Assembly (NCBI GenBank): GCA_031216445.1 | Contig: CM062219.1 | Coordinates: 22,350,001-22,414,000 of the forward strand | Direction: 5' to 3' | Source of the DNA: Lateolabrax maculatus | Lineage: Eukaryota; Chordata; Actinopteri; Acropomatiformes; Lateolabracidae | DNA length: 64,000 nucleotides | Part shown: in pieces, positions 10,550 through 22,023 of the stretch | Position numbering within the stretch: the first letter of the stretch is position 1 | Layout of the letters: every line of letters begins with the position of its first letter | Notes under the pieces: model-generated | Databases searched by the model: none | What the model saw: only the letters and a program-made list of their open reading frames with translations | What the model was told of the DNA's origin: nothing | Translations under genes and position numbers: made by a program

Positions 10550-11310
10550 ACACGGGCGGCTACTCCAACCATGACTGCCAGATGGAGACGGAGGTTGCCC
10601 CTCTTGAAGAGATCACAGCAGGAGAGTTTCCCTGCAGAGGTGGCCGCACTACAGTTAAATAAATCTTTCAGCTCAAACAGTCGTCTGCTGTCTCTCTCCC
10701 CTGTCTACTATAATGCTGAGGATTGATCTGCGTTTTGTGGCGAGAAGAGGGAAACCTTATAAAATCCTTTGTGATTGAGGCACTAATTTTCGGGGAGGAA
10801 ATCGGGAGATGCAAGATGCCTTCGCTGCCCTTGAACCATCTTTAAAGGAACAGCTCACTGAACAGAGCATCAGCTTCACCTTTAATCCACCACTTACTCC
10901 ACACTTCGGTGGTACATGGGAAAGGGAGATCAAATCAGTGATTGGATGCCTCCCTGCCACAAGCAGTGTGTGCCATAAGTGACCTACTTGGACGTCGTAG
11001 CTGGAAGCACAGCCAAGTACTGACCATGGCTGACCATTTCTGGGTCCAGTTTACTAGGAAGGGTTAGGGTTAGGGTTCACCTTCAACTTCATCGGAAATC
11101 TCTACCCGGGACCTCACCACAGACCAAGTGGTCATGATTGTCGACCCACAGCTGCCGAGGGAGCTTTGGCCGGTTGGACGGGTAATCAGAGTGATCCCAG
11201 TAACGACGGTACAATATGCTCAGCTGAGGTGGATATAAAAGGGACTACTTATATTCGTCCCGTGGCCAAGTTAATCACACTTCCCAAAATGCCGGATGAT
11301 TGAGAAGCCA
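10550..11310 (+). pseudogene. BEL/Pao pol remnant: integrase and C terminus
   Basis: Frames match the second half of BEL/Pao pol: SSNSRLLSLSPVY near 10680, LRFVARRGKPYKIL near 10725-10765, then the integrase end with EREIKSVIG near 10920. The C-terminal block has VVMIVDPQLPRELWPVGRV near 11130-11190 and AEVDIKGTTYIRPVAKLITL near 11225-11280. Several stops and frame changes interrupt it. The central integrase and all of RNase H are missing. It lies just before the right LTR, as expected for a BEL pol 3' end. Confidence 0.85.
11061..11077 (+). repeat. Short TTAGGG-like interstitial repeat
   Basis: GGGTTAGGGTTAGGGTT, nearly three telomere-type units, lies within the BEL pol C-terminal remnant where the family has no such repeat. 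Confidence 0.7.
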
Positions 11311-11381
11311 TTCCTCTTGTGCAGCAGGGACATCATTACAAATTCATCTAGTGAACAAATTTCCCTGACACATCATTGGGG

Positions 11382-12130
11382 TGTCCAGACGTAATTATCA
11401 AACGGACCCAAATCACTGTAACGCCACTCGACATGCGCACGGCGCAACCTCAGCCAGAGTACCTGATAAAGTATTTCAGGTACGGTAAGTGTTTCCAGGC
11501 TGAACAAATCAGCGGGGATTTCTACATGTTGTAATGCTTACAGTTTAATTGTAGAAATTAAACTGTAAGCATCACTTCTTTATCACTACAAGTTGTTCAT
11601 AATTATGTTAATTCCATGCTGGTTACAAAAATAGCCTACAATATAAACTAAATACAAAAAATAAATTAAGGGACTGTTTACAGTAATTGCAGTGTTATGT
11701 TATCAGCACGACCTCAAGTTTAGTAGTAGCATTAAGATATTCTCTTCTGAATGTATTCCAAGTTGTATAAACGGGTGTTGTGACTGTCCAGTTATGTACA
11801 CGTTGTCGCTTGTGGCGTAATCCCTTTAATGAGCAACTATAGACAACACGTGTGGTAGATCCTTTGCTGCGTCTAGAGAGACCTCTTGCGGTCATTTAGT
11901 GTACTGCTTATAACACTGTGTAGTTAAAGCCAGTTGTTATTATTGTGGTTATTTCTTTGATTTCTTTATAAGAATAGTTTACATTAATGTACACTGATGA
12001 CAATATATTATGTTTGCTTATGTTTCTTTGGATAATCACAGCCATATAAATTGAAATTGGGTTGGCTATGTAGCCTACTGGACACTAGTTTAATGTACAC
12101 ATCTACCTGTACACCTTTGGACATTATTAA
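11382..12130 (+). repeat. Right BEL/Pao LTR (3' limit approximate)
   Basis: The LTR probably begins at TGTCCAGACG directly after a G-rich tract (CATTGGGG). From 11441 to 11797 it matches the left LTR fragment. Beyond 11797 the left copy is cut by a LINE, so the end cannot be found by comparison. The limit given is a guess based on a terminal ATTAAAG near 12127-12133. Confidence 0.6.
11534..11572. repeat. Perfect 17-bp-arm hairpin in the BEL LTR
   Basis: Arms ATGCTTACAGTTTAATT (11534-11550) and AATTAAACTGTAAGCAT (11556-11572) are exact reverse complements around a 5-base loop. The left LTR has only the second arm. Confidence 0.9.
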
Positions 12131-13075
12131 AGATTGTTGACTGAACTCCTGGATTGCTGCAGTTTTTCTGACAGAAGACTTAGGCCGGATTGTGTATGCC
12201 AGCTTCTCTACATATATTTCACAACCATTGTGTGCACCATCCAGGGATGCGCCCCCCTGCTTTTTACAGTTAATCCTCAAAAATATTTTCTCATGAATCA
12301 ACAGCAGATAAACATTTTAATCTGATCAAATTCAGAGTTATGAATATAAACATCTCAGTGTGAAGTAGAGAAATTGACACGTACCATTCTTTCATCATTA
12401 AACTATTAAGATTTGCTTGTGTAAGGCACTGAACCTCAAAGTGTTCCATGACTGTGAAGCAGGGTGGAGCCAGGAAACAAAAATAAATAAATAAAAGTGT
12501 GTGATCTTCATCTCTTCATTTTTTGGAATTTGGGAGGCCACGGAGTAAAATGAGGCCTTGTGTGATTACCTCAAAGTGTCCCTCAGAGCAGTCTTTTCTC
12601 GCTAAGCTAATGAATAAAGAGCAAAGATAAGCAACACCAGCTGAGATCACAGCACTGTTATAAGGAATCTAATATAAGCTAAAGCTGTCCATACAATTTG
12701 CTAACTTCTCGTACTCATTTTCATAACACACTCAAGTCCAGCACATCAGTGTGACTTGGCTGGTAAACTCTAACATGACCTGGGAACGGACACTTTATAA
12801 CTTTAACTTTGAGGGGAAACATTACATGGCAATTGTCCAGCTCTCTACATGATCAGCGCTTCAGTACACTACACACAAGTGCAGACTGAGCCTGCTGCTT
12901 TGCTGATAACAGATAGTTTCACATGCTTGTTCTTTGGAATGTGATGTCAAAATGTAGTAAGCCCAATGCAAACAACATAGAAATCTGCCCAGCACCATGG
13001 ATAACCTCACTAACTACTTTAATTATGATTGGCATATTTACATGCACAGCCATATACACACTGTCACTACTGAAT
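12131..13075. other. No recognisable gene
   Basis: AT-rich sequence without a credible frame. The first part may still be BEL LTR. A short TAAA-rich stretch lies at 12480-12497. Confidence 0.5.
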
Positions 13076-13875
13076 CGGAATCAGAATCAGGTTTATTGGG
13101 AAGCCAGAGTCAAAAAGAATTTGACTGTGTATTTTTCATTCCTCTGAATGCACTTACACAGGAATAGACAAATAAGCAAAAAACAGGGACAACAAAGCAG
13201 AACAAAGGTAAGCATAAACATTTAACCACTATGTACAAATATAAATATATGTAATAAAGTATAAAAACAATAATGGAATTATGAAAAAGTAGACAGGGAT
13301 TGTTCCTCACATTGTATGACTGATGTTAACTATTCATCAGAGTGATTGCCAGTGGGAAGGGGTTGTTCTGGTGTCTGGTTGTTTTGGCATACAGTGCTCT
13401 GTAGCGCCTACCATAGGGGAGAAATTGGAGCAGGTTGTGTCCAAGGTGTGATGAGTCTGCAGTGATGTTTCCTGCGTGTTTCCTGACTCTGGCGATGTAC
13501 AAGTCCTGGATGGAGGGCAGGCAGGCAACAGTGATTTTCTCTGCAGTCCTGGCTGTCTGTTGTAGTATGTTCCTGTCCTGTTTGGTGGCAGATCTAAACC
13601 AGACAGTGATGGAAGTGCAGAGAACAGACTGGATGATTGGGGTGTAGAACTAGATCAGCAACTCCTGAGGCAGGTCGAACTTCTTGAGCTGTCACAGGAA
13701 GCACATCCTCTACTGGGCCTTTTTGGTGATCGAATCTATGTTGGTCACCCACTTTAGGTCCTGGGAGATTGTGGATCCCAGAAACCTAAAGGTTTCAACA
13801 GCAGACACAGCCCTGTTGCATATGGTAATGGGGGAAGTGTTGGGGGGCTCCTCCTAAAGTCCACAGTCATCTCCA
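13076..13875 (-). mobile_element. CR1/Rex1-like LINE, 3' part
   Basis: Read on the minus strand, the sequence runs from FRFLGSTISQDLKWVTN-like RT sequence near 13740-13800, through the end of the RT region near 13500, and RRYRALYAKTTRHQN-type sequence near 13380. It ends in a 3' UTR finishing near 13078 with the GAATCAGAATCAGG motif common at the 3' end of such fish elements. Single-base indels break the frame. The 5' part is missing, as in most LINE copies. Confidence 0.75.
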
Positions 13876-14662
13876 CAGTTGACCGCACCAGAGGGCCAGC
13901 TGTTCAACCAGTCTGACTTAGTGACCAGTACATACTTTTTGTTTTTAGTAGACTTTGTTGGCTGATTAAAAACATTATGGTAATTTCACAGAAAGGAAGT
14001 GGCCAACAGAAAACCATTTAAACAATAAACTTACTTTCTTGAACAACATGTTGGACTGGTCAATGTCGAACAATATAGGGGCGACACACACTCACCAAAT
14101 ACAAAAACACAGACAATACTTACATATAAAGACCAAGTTTTGTTCGACCATTCCATTCCATTAGAAAACTAATGATCAAACCATGTTAATAAAAAATAAA
14201 AAATGGATACCTGGGTGCATTTATACATTAAAGACAGTGATATAAGTTCTGATTATATGTCAAAAAAAGTTGTTTTGAGAATTTTTATATCAAAATCCCT
14301 CTCCTCTCTCTTCTTGTTAAACATTGGAATATTTTTGTTGACTCATCCTGTACTCCGGGCATATGGAAATACATCATATTACAAAGATAAAGATGCTAAA
14401 ACTGCCATTTCACTGTGATTTTAAGTACCACCTATACAATGTGTTTATAATTTTTCACTAGATTTAAAAGTGCCTGTTGGGAGGTAAGGTGCAGGTAGCA
14501 TGGTGAAGGAAGTCAAAACATCACGCTGGCAAGGAGGAGGAAAATAAGTAGATTATTTTAAGTCTCCAAGGGAAGGAAAAAAAAGTGAAACAAAGAAAGA
14601 AAAAAAAAACATGGAGGGAAAACTCCTGCAATCTTTACACAGCTCCAAACCCACTCTGGTGC
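13876..14662. other. No recognisable gene
   Basis: Unremarkable AT-rich sequence with an A-rich stretch at 14575-14611. The open frame at 14203-14418 is not recognised. Confidence 0.5.
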
Positions 14663-14673
14663 GGCAACTTTAA

Positions 14674-14709
<36 letters not shown>

Positions 14710-14720
14710 TTAAAGTTGCC
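14663..14720. repeat. 58-bp perfect palindrome with (AT)16 centre
   Basis: The sequence starts GGCAACTTTAATG, continues as 16 AT units and ends CATTAAAGTTGCC. The whole 58 bp equals its own reverse complement. Confidence 0.95.
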
Positions 14721-16385
14721 TTTCCAGTTCAAACTAGCCTATCAGATCAGGAGCTCTAGAATTGACAGTTGACAAGGTTAACAACAAATATACCTTGTTT
14801 CCTAACTAGTTCATAACAGTTAAGCCTCATATTCATTCCTAAACAGGTTATCATCAATACTATACAGTCAAAAATTTTTTTTTTACATCATTCAGTATTT
14901 ATCTTAATTAGCTATCATTTCATCACACATCCATTATCCAATCAAATCTGAGAACCCACCTACTCATACATCACCTAGAGGCTGCTGTTGCTGCGTGCTT
15001 CCTCTTTAAGCACCGGCACAAGATGGCTTCCACAAAAGGACCCAAACTCTACGCCTTAATTACGGCATGTCTTTTAATATGTTTAAGAATAAACTTTATT
15101 TCAATGCTGAGTTCTATTCTTTATATTTATTGTTACTGGCACTATACATTGAATAAAGAAAAAGTAAACTGTATGAGAAAATCTCCACCTTTCTTAACAA
15201 CAAGGCCTTAGCAAACAGTGAGGAAGTTGGTGCTACCTCACAGCGCCTTGTTGAGTTTACTTATAAACAAACAAAATGTATGTTTACATTCAGTATTTTT
15301 CCCCAAAAGTCATTAAACTGTGCATTACAGATCCACTCCTTCTGTTTTTACTTTTCACAATAAAAGCCATAGATATGTACACTGCTTACCAGAGGGAATG
15401 CCGAAAGGGGAGGAGTTTGCTTGCCTGGTGTGAGCACAGTTCTTATAATGAATTAATCAAAGACCATTGCCTAATAGAGATTTGCTTGATTTCAGGTCAA
15501 CATGATTCTTCTGTGCAGTACCCTGACTATAACTTCACTACAGTATCACCTTGGCGCCACACATCATCTGCACTTATCTTCTTATATACTGTAGGAAATA
15601 CTCATGTTACGTGTATATGACTGTGATTTCCATGAACACTAAAGTGCTGCTACAAATGTGTTTGGGTTAAAAACTCATCATTTCTTCTTATGAAACAGTG
15701 GTTTACTGGACAAACTTTGTATTTCTTAAATAAAAAAAAGTCTGCTGAAACTGCCACAACCTACTTATAAAAAAGTTAAATTGAATTAGGTAATAAAATA
15801 GGCATACAAACCTAATAATGCATTCACACTGCAATTTTATTTTCTAGAGATCTAGAAAAACCAAATGGTTTTATAAGCATATATTTTTGTGATTGACAGG
15901 GTGAATATCAGGTGAATAATTACCCAAGCTGGAATAATAGGGGAAGCATCAGTTCTGCCAAATAATGCATTCAGCCATTAACACTTTGATTGAACTATAT
16001 ATTGACAGATAAATTTCAGAACAATTCTATCATACGTTCTGAGTCTAATAAAACACTGATGGCTCTAAGCATTCATAAACTATAGATGTCAGACGGCTCA
16101 TCATTGATGAACTCCCACAAAGACTACATTAGAGAGAACAGTACATTGGCAGAGAATTCATTACAATGTATGATAGTTTTCGCTTTAGATGTGCATACTC
16201 CCACAAGGTGCAATTTTTGGCAGGCAGGCAGAACTCCACACGCATATAGTTTTTGTTTGATCCACCGGTCTTTGTCTGTAGTTAACAGAAAAACTGCAAT
16301 TTTCCTAAACAGGAAACTTAATGATACAGGAGGATCTTTAAGCTCTGGTTTATTTGTGTTTGCAACATTTACTAGGCTGGGCTCT
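14721..16385. other. No recognisable gene
   Basis: Open frames at 15023-15211, 15276-15620 and 16086-16427 show no known domain, no consistent splice sites and AT-driven composition. I treat them as chance frames. Confidence 0.5.
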
Positions 16386-16389
16386 GCTA

Positions 16390-16582
16390 AATTACCGCCT
16401 CTGTGGCATGTGCGTAGTAGTGGCTGAGATTAGAGTTTTAAATAAAGTTCCGCAAACACAAAAAAGTTCAGCACGTGGAGTGGTTAAAACAACGCTGCAT
16501 TGGTTCGGTACACACACATGCCAAATTAAAAGATCCATGCCAAAGATGTTTCGTACGAATACGTGTACTGATACACCCCTAA
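16390..16582. repeat. Probable hAT-like short element, one end
   Basis: The right end, TTCGTACGAATACGTGTACTG followed by ATACACCCCTA, resembles the terminus of short hAT-type repeats common in fish (reverse complement starts TAGGGGTGTATC). No matching left end or target duplication was found. Confidence 0.4.
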
Positions 16583-17027
16583 TGTATGTATAACTATTGT
16601 TTAGCAAATAAAACAAACTTAACATGTTGTTGTAGTTACGATCACCGGCTGGCTTCTCAACTGACGAAAACTATCTGCCCCTATCTATCCATCTAAGTTA
16701 CAAATGGCTTGCTGAAAGGACCTCACAACCATGTTGCACTGGTTAAACATTACACAGATTGAGCACCAAGAAGAAGTGGTGGGACTCAAGTCAGACTCTT
16801 GAACTAGCCCAGCAAAAAAAATACTCCCAGCAAGTAACTCCCCATAAAACCCCAACTTGTCTTTTTTAAGTTTTCTTTTTTACGGATACTGCTCCAGGCT
16901 TTTTCCTCTTGCTGTCATTCTTTATGCTGAGCTGAGGTAATTGCCAGCTGGCTTTGAGCGAACAGACATGAGAATGGTATTGATCATCTCATCTAACTTG
17001 GAAAGGAGGCAAATAAGCATATTTCTA

Positions 17028-17125
17028 GGGCTCCCCCCTAATAGTTGACAAAACGTTGGTTGACGAAAAGAGTCTTAGTCAACCAACTTTTCATTTGCCT
17101 GTTTTTTGTAGGAAAAACAATAAAA
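17028..17125. repeat. Possible hAT-like repeat end
   Basis: CTAGGGCTCCCCCCTAATAG followed by repeats of the GTTGACNAAA and AGTCAACCAAC type looks like the terminus of a fish short transposable element. The other end is not clear. Confidence 0.35.
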
Positions 17126-17879
17126 TAAATAAAGCTCCATTTGGGGAGAATGCCAAAATTAGGTCAAAACCTATATGGCTGTGTACGAAATGCTATAGGG
17201 CATTTCATTTGACAAGACAGGCATAGGAGGTACACTTAGACATTAGCGTTATCACAGCTGGTCCCTGCAGTTATTAGATAGTTATTTACAGATAGTTATA
17301 TGTCGGGCAGGAAATTCAAAGTGTGGGAGTATAAAGGATGACCCCAAGAAGGTGACACGCAAACTTTGAACATTAAAAATCATTGCTGCTTTTGCTGGTG
17401 TCACTGCGGCTCACTTCGTTTTTATTTTTTAACTCTGACAGCTTGGTGGAAAGTCAATAAAAAAAACCATATTACAATGTCACCTAATTAAACTGTTAAA
17501 CTGTGACCTTAATTTTGAAAGTCAAATCAAATCGTGAGACCTCTAGCAGGTACATAAGCTGTGGGCTTGTGCTACATTCTTTAGTTGGCAGTTAACAACG
17601 GACCCAGTAAAGCCACTGAAAATCAGCCAACTCACAATTGTGTTCATTATTCTTTTAAAATAAATAATTTATAAAATATGTGAGACCTTGAGTCAGGTTG
17701 CACTCTATGGGTGTAACACTAGCACTGTTTGAATGTTTAGGTAAGCAGTACGCTGGATGGAAACGGTGTTATGTCATGGAAATTTTAAAATAAAGGCATT
17801 TCTTTAAGATTATGATATGGATCGATGTGTCACTTTGCATTAGCAATATTGGATTGTTGATCACTGAATTGATACATCG
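17126..17879. other. No recognisable gene
   Basis: AT-rich sequence, possibly the interior of a decayed short element. Two ATCGAT-containing segments near 17820 and 17876 are inverted relative to each other. Confidence 0.4.
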
Positions 17880-18660
17880 ATCAAGATCACAACTGTGTTG
17901 TGAAGTTTGCAGACAAGACCACCATCATCAGCCAAATTACAAACAATGATGAGAATTTATATTGCGAGGAAATCAATCAACTTGCAGAGTGCTGCACAGA
18001 GTACAACATGCTGCTTAACATCAGTAGAACCAAGGAGCTGATCACTGATTTTAGAAAAAAAGGAGTCGGAGACACACATTCCTTTCTAAATCAATGGAGC
18101 TGAGGTGGAGGTTAATAGTTTTAAGTTCCTGACAATCAAAATCACAAAGTCATGTCATGGTCACCTCACATCACTGGTTAAGAAAGCTCAGAAACAGCTG
18201 TATTTATTAAGGAAACTTTCTTGAGGAAACTTTAGAACCTTAATTCTTGTCAAGTTTTACAGAGGAGTAATGAAAAGCATCCTGACTGGAAACATCATAA
18301 ATTGGCATGGGATGTACTCGGCCCAGGGCAGAAGGGCTCTGTAGTTGGTGATTAAAACTGCCCAGTACATCATTGGTACCCATCTACCGAGCATCAGTGA
18401 AATTGGTGAGGTGAGGTGCCTGTGCAGAGCCCAAAGGATATTAAAAGACCATAACCACCCCAGCAACAGCCTGTCCACCCTGCTGCCGGCTGGCAAGAGA
18501 TACAAAAGTATCTGCTGTCGCAACACCAGACTACAGAGCAGCTTCTTTCCTCAGGCTATAAGACTCCACCGTAAATAATTATTTTTAAGTAGCAATGTGG
18601 GGCTATATCTGCACCTCATTGTACAACTATGTGCTGTAGAATGACAATAAATTAAGCTTG
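17880..18660 (+). mobile_element. CR1/Rex1-like LINE, 3' part
   Basis: Plus-strand LINE fragment starting at the catalytic palm (VVKFADKTTIISQITNNDE; the usual FADD is FADK). It continues with MLLNISRTKELITDFRKK, the LVKKAQKQLYLLRKL block and ILTGNIINWHGMYSAQ. The end is ICCRNTRLQSSFFPQAIRL, followed by a 3' tail ending AATGACAATAAATTAAG. One stop and one frameshift are present. The copy at 58960-60592 belongs to the same family. Confidence 0.8.
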
Positions 18661-18782
18661 TATCCATCTCCTTGTAACTGCCATAAACACCTGGTGTTCA
18701 CTGTAACTGATTTATTTGCTTGCAGGTTAAGGTGCTGACAAAGAGCTGTATCTGTTAGTAGCCTGTTCATTTAAGCACTGAC

Positions 18783-19187
18783 TGTGATGATTATGCAGAG
18801 GAAGACTCAATCGCAGAATCGAAGTCCACAAAAAAAAGGTTTATTACACACAAAACAAAAAGGCACTCTAAAGAGGCTCAAAATAGCAAAATAAAAAGCA
18901 ACTCCAAGAGGCTCAAAAAGAAACAGGAGGCAAAAGCAAACAGGTTGGGCAGAAAGTGGCTGGAGAGCTAGTCTGACAAGAGAACTAAGACAATCTGGCA
19001 AATTGGATGGAAAAGCATGGGGTATAAATGGTGAGACAACTAATGAGATAATGGAACACAGGTGTGGAATCAAAACTGGCAGGAAACTCAATAAGTGGCA
19101 GGAAGTAAAATAAACTGGAAAGCAAGAGTACAGAAAATTACAAAATAAAACAGGAAGTGGTCTTATGAGTCCATACGGGTCGTCACA
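18783..19187 (-). mobile_element. Solo LTR with 5-bp target duplication
   Basis: A 405-bp unit starts TGTGATGATT and ends GGTCGTCACA on the plus strand (minus reading TGTGACGACC...). It is flanked by perfect CTGAC duplications at 18778-18782 and 19188-19192. On the minus strand an AATAAA signal at 18840-18845 lies near the end, as in a retroviral or Gypsy-type LTR. There is no internal coding region, so this is a solo LTR left by recombination. Confidence 0.85.
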
Positions 19188-19192
19188 CTGAC

Positions 19193-19565
19193 CAACATAT
19201 TTTAGTGATTACTTTACAAGTTTTGGCTCTGCTTGGCCTGTTAATAGCTTAAGTGTTGATCCTCATGCAGGGACCTCTTGACTGTTCCTGTGTCCAGGTT
19301 AAAGGCTAAGGTGATAGAGCTTCTACTCTGTAGCTTGTCTGAGGAGAGTCTGGGACAGTTTTATAGTTTTGTTCAAAGTCCTTTCTAAAAAATGTTTTAA
19401 TTTCCTCCTTGTTGCCTTTTCTGTTATTTATTCTGATTGTCTTACCCTCTGCTGGGTGTATTTTTACCATCTCAATTTATTGTACTACATTTCAATTGCT
19501 AATTTCTTTATTTGCTTTGCAAAGTGCTGTTAAAAATAAAAAATACTGTTAAAGGATGACTATGG
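19193..19565. other. No gene; possible LINE 3' UTR remnant
   Basis: The stretch near 19380-19545 resembles 3' tails of fish LINEs (GCAAAGTGCTGTTAAAAATAAA), but no coding part is attached. Confidence 0.35.
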
Positions 19566-19567
19566 TG

Positions 19568-19706
19568 TGCCTTGGTCGCTGAATGGTTACAGTGCATTCC
19601 ACATGGTCACAGGTTTTGTTGTGTCATACCCCTTTCTCTCTCCTGTTTCCTTCACTCTCACTACATATATAGGCTAAAAAAGCCTCCCAAAAATCTTCTT
19701 TTGAAA
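19568..19706 (+). repeat. tRNA-derived SINE remnant
   Basis: The sequence reads like a fish SINE: an A-box-like start (GTCGCTGAATGGTTACAGTG), CATTCCACATGGTCACA, a T/C-rich central part, and a tail CCTCCCAAAAATCTTC. The B-box portion (GGTTCGATTCC in intact copies) seems deleted. Family name not assigned. Confidence 0.55.
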
Positions 19707-19929
19707 AAGGACCATTGTTTCCATTGTTTCTGCAATTTACTACAATCCATATATACTTTTTATTACTGCTAACCATATTTGCCAGACAGGCACTGGTTTC
19801 CATTAATTTAACTAGAATATGAAAATCAACTTGCACTGGCTTGAAACTTGCCTTGTTTAGGTCATACATCAAATCTGCTTTAAAGGAAGTTCTTTTTGGG
19901 AAATACACCTTTTAACTTTAATTTTCGAG

Positions 19930-20335
19930 GGTGAGATCATTATCATTCTGCTGTGTAGCCATATAGCGATTAGCCTAGCTTACCATTAAGACTGGGAGCA
20001 AGGGAAACAGATTGCTCTGTTCAAAGTGAAAAGAAAAAGCAACACCTCTAAAATGCCATAATTAACACTTTGTTTCTATTTTATTTAATCCATACAAACA
20101 GAAAAGTAGCATTACGTTCTGGATCTATGTTTACGTATCTGGTTGCCGGTTGCCAATATAGCTGGTTGATCCTGCACAGAAAAACTGGGCTGATTAATAA
20201 GTCGTTCATCAAGAAATAGTTACAACACATAAACTCCACACAGACAAGAGACTGAGATTGCTCTTTCCATCTCAGTTTCAGATAGAAAGCACATAAGTGT
20301 ATTTCCTTAAATCTTGAGTTATTCTTTAACCGTCT
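19930..20335. repeat. Common teleost dispersed repeat
   Basis: A segment containing TTAGCCTAGCTTACCATTAAGACTGG-like sequence, GGGAAACAG, and AACACCTCTAAAATGCCA resembles a repeat seen widely in fish genomes, often near genes. Its class is uncertain (non-autonomous DNA element is likely). Ends are approximate. Confidence 0.5.
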
Positions 20336-21816
20336 CAAAGTTAAGTTACAACTGAGTGAACAGAACAGAATTCCATATTTAAAAAATGTAATTCAGAAAA
20401 TACAGCAGCAACTTGTTTTGTTTTGACACATTGTTGTAGTTACTCTAAATAATACATAAACCTCACAGCAAACTGTTTTATTGGGACTACTTTCCACCCA
20501 AAAAATAGTCCCTATGTTTTTGTAGTTTTAGTGAACTGACCCTGCAGAGTTCCAGTAGTGTTAAGAGAGACTAGTCAGTTTGAATCGTAGCAGGAGAGTG
20601 GATGATATTTGCTCACTCAACAACTTTGCCCAGGAGCCCTTTGGCATACCCCTTCACCTCCACATGCTCCCACAGAGAGGCTCAAAGAGGAGTAGCAGAA
20701 GGATGTTTTCATGCTGGGCAACTCCCAGTGTGAATGTGTGCTAGGGAACTGCAAGACAGTGCAGTTTCATACCAGTTTTTACAGTTGTCACCATCCGATG
20801 CACTCTCTCCTTTATCTTAGGTGGAAAACTATCAACAAAGAGAGGTCAATTACAGCAAAGTGTCAACTATTGAAATGGAAAAGACTAGCATTTAACATCT
20901 GTGGAGGGAAAGTCACTGAGTTTTCGACTGGAAGCAGATTAACCACAAGTGTTGATTGCATGCGAAAGAGTTTCAGTGGGTTACTGTACAACAAGGAAGT
21001 GGCGAGTTGTTCTAAATACCTGGATGACAAGATGGCAAAGTCCCCACCATCAATCAGCCGGATCTTACAGAAAATCACTCCACTGACAAAAGGCACTGTT
21101 GTAAGCTCTTGAAACTTGAACTTTTTTTTTGTCAAAAAAGACATTGTTCCCAGCTGCTGGAGTGCTTATGGTATAGTCTAATGAACACCAATGAATGAAA
21201 ATAATAATAATTATACTGTATTTGGCTTTGAAGTGGGGGGCTGAAAAACCTTCTTTGCTTCAGGTTTAATCATTTCTGAAGAATTCTAGAATTAAAAAAA
21301 AAACACGCGTTAAAGTTATACAACGAAATGAACTAGGTTTAATTTGCAACTGCGTGGATAGGAGCAGTGACAGCTGTGGAAATCATGTTATAACACATGA
21401 TAACAACATGATAACAACACTCCTCTCTAAAAATCCGTATGTTTGCTTGTCTTTTTTCTAAAAGCAAATGACTCTCCCAACAGATGCCACGCAAACACCG
21501 AAGCCACTTATTAGCCTATACCGCCGATCTTTTATTTTAAACTTCCACTAAACCTTACCGTTCCGTCGTTCTGATGCTCCTCATTCTTGGTAAAACAGTA
21601 GCTGGAACCTGGGTTCTAGGTAGTTTTCTCAGCTTCAGTGCATCCTCACCAACTTCTCCCTCTCCTCAGTTCAACAACAGTCAGCCTGAGCGGGCTTCGT
21701 GAACGTCTAAGAGCTCACGGGTCAGTTAGGGACCGTCCATAAAGTCTGAGCAGAGGTGTGTACGGAAGAGGATCACCATAATTAAAATGTACAAGAGCAG
21801 TTCCCCATTAAAACAT
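20336..21816. other. No recognisable gene
   Basis: An open frame of 133 codons at 20711-21112 starts with ATG but has no recognised domain; its composition and lack of context suggest chance. The remainder is AT-rich spacer. Confidence 0.45.
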
Positions 21817-22010
21817 GCCTGTTCGGAACAGGCCGATTGCTTGGCCTCTGATATTGCTGCTTGCAGCTTTCTCTGGAACCGCTCATCCAAACAACTTCAC
21901 ACTTGACACTGCGTTTCCTTGGGTCCCGAGCAATACACCTGCCATGCCATAATTGGGTCCCTAAGCAATGCTGGCGTTTACATTATTATGTGGGTGCAAA
22001 AGCTCCCTGG
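21817..22010 (+). repeat. Unnamed dispersed repeat, copy 1
   Basis: This stretch matches the minus strand of 27245-27533. Shared blocks include ATTGCTTGGCCTC, TTCACACTTGACA, GAGCAATACACCTGCCATG and TGCAAAAGCTC. Its class is unknown and no coding frame is present. Confidence 0.75.
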
Positions 22011-22023
22011 AAAATGTTTTGGT

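Noticed and set aside
15276..15620. A 114-codon frame
   Set aside because: No domain, AT-driven composition, no splice context.
17028..17725. A complete hAT element with ends at 17028 and 17725
   Set aside because: The candidate ends pair poorly and no 8-bp duplication is present.
18807..19091. A hydrophobic 94-codon minus-strand frame
   Set aside because: It lies wholly within a solo LTR and reflects its pyrimidine-rich composition.
20711..21112. A 133-codon ATG frame
   Set aside because: No recognisable domain or supporting signals; not reported as a gene.
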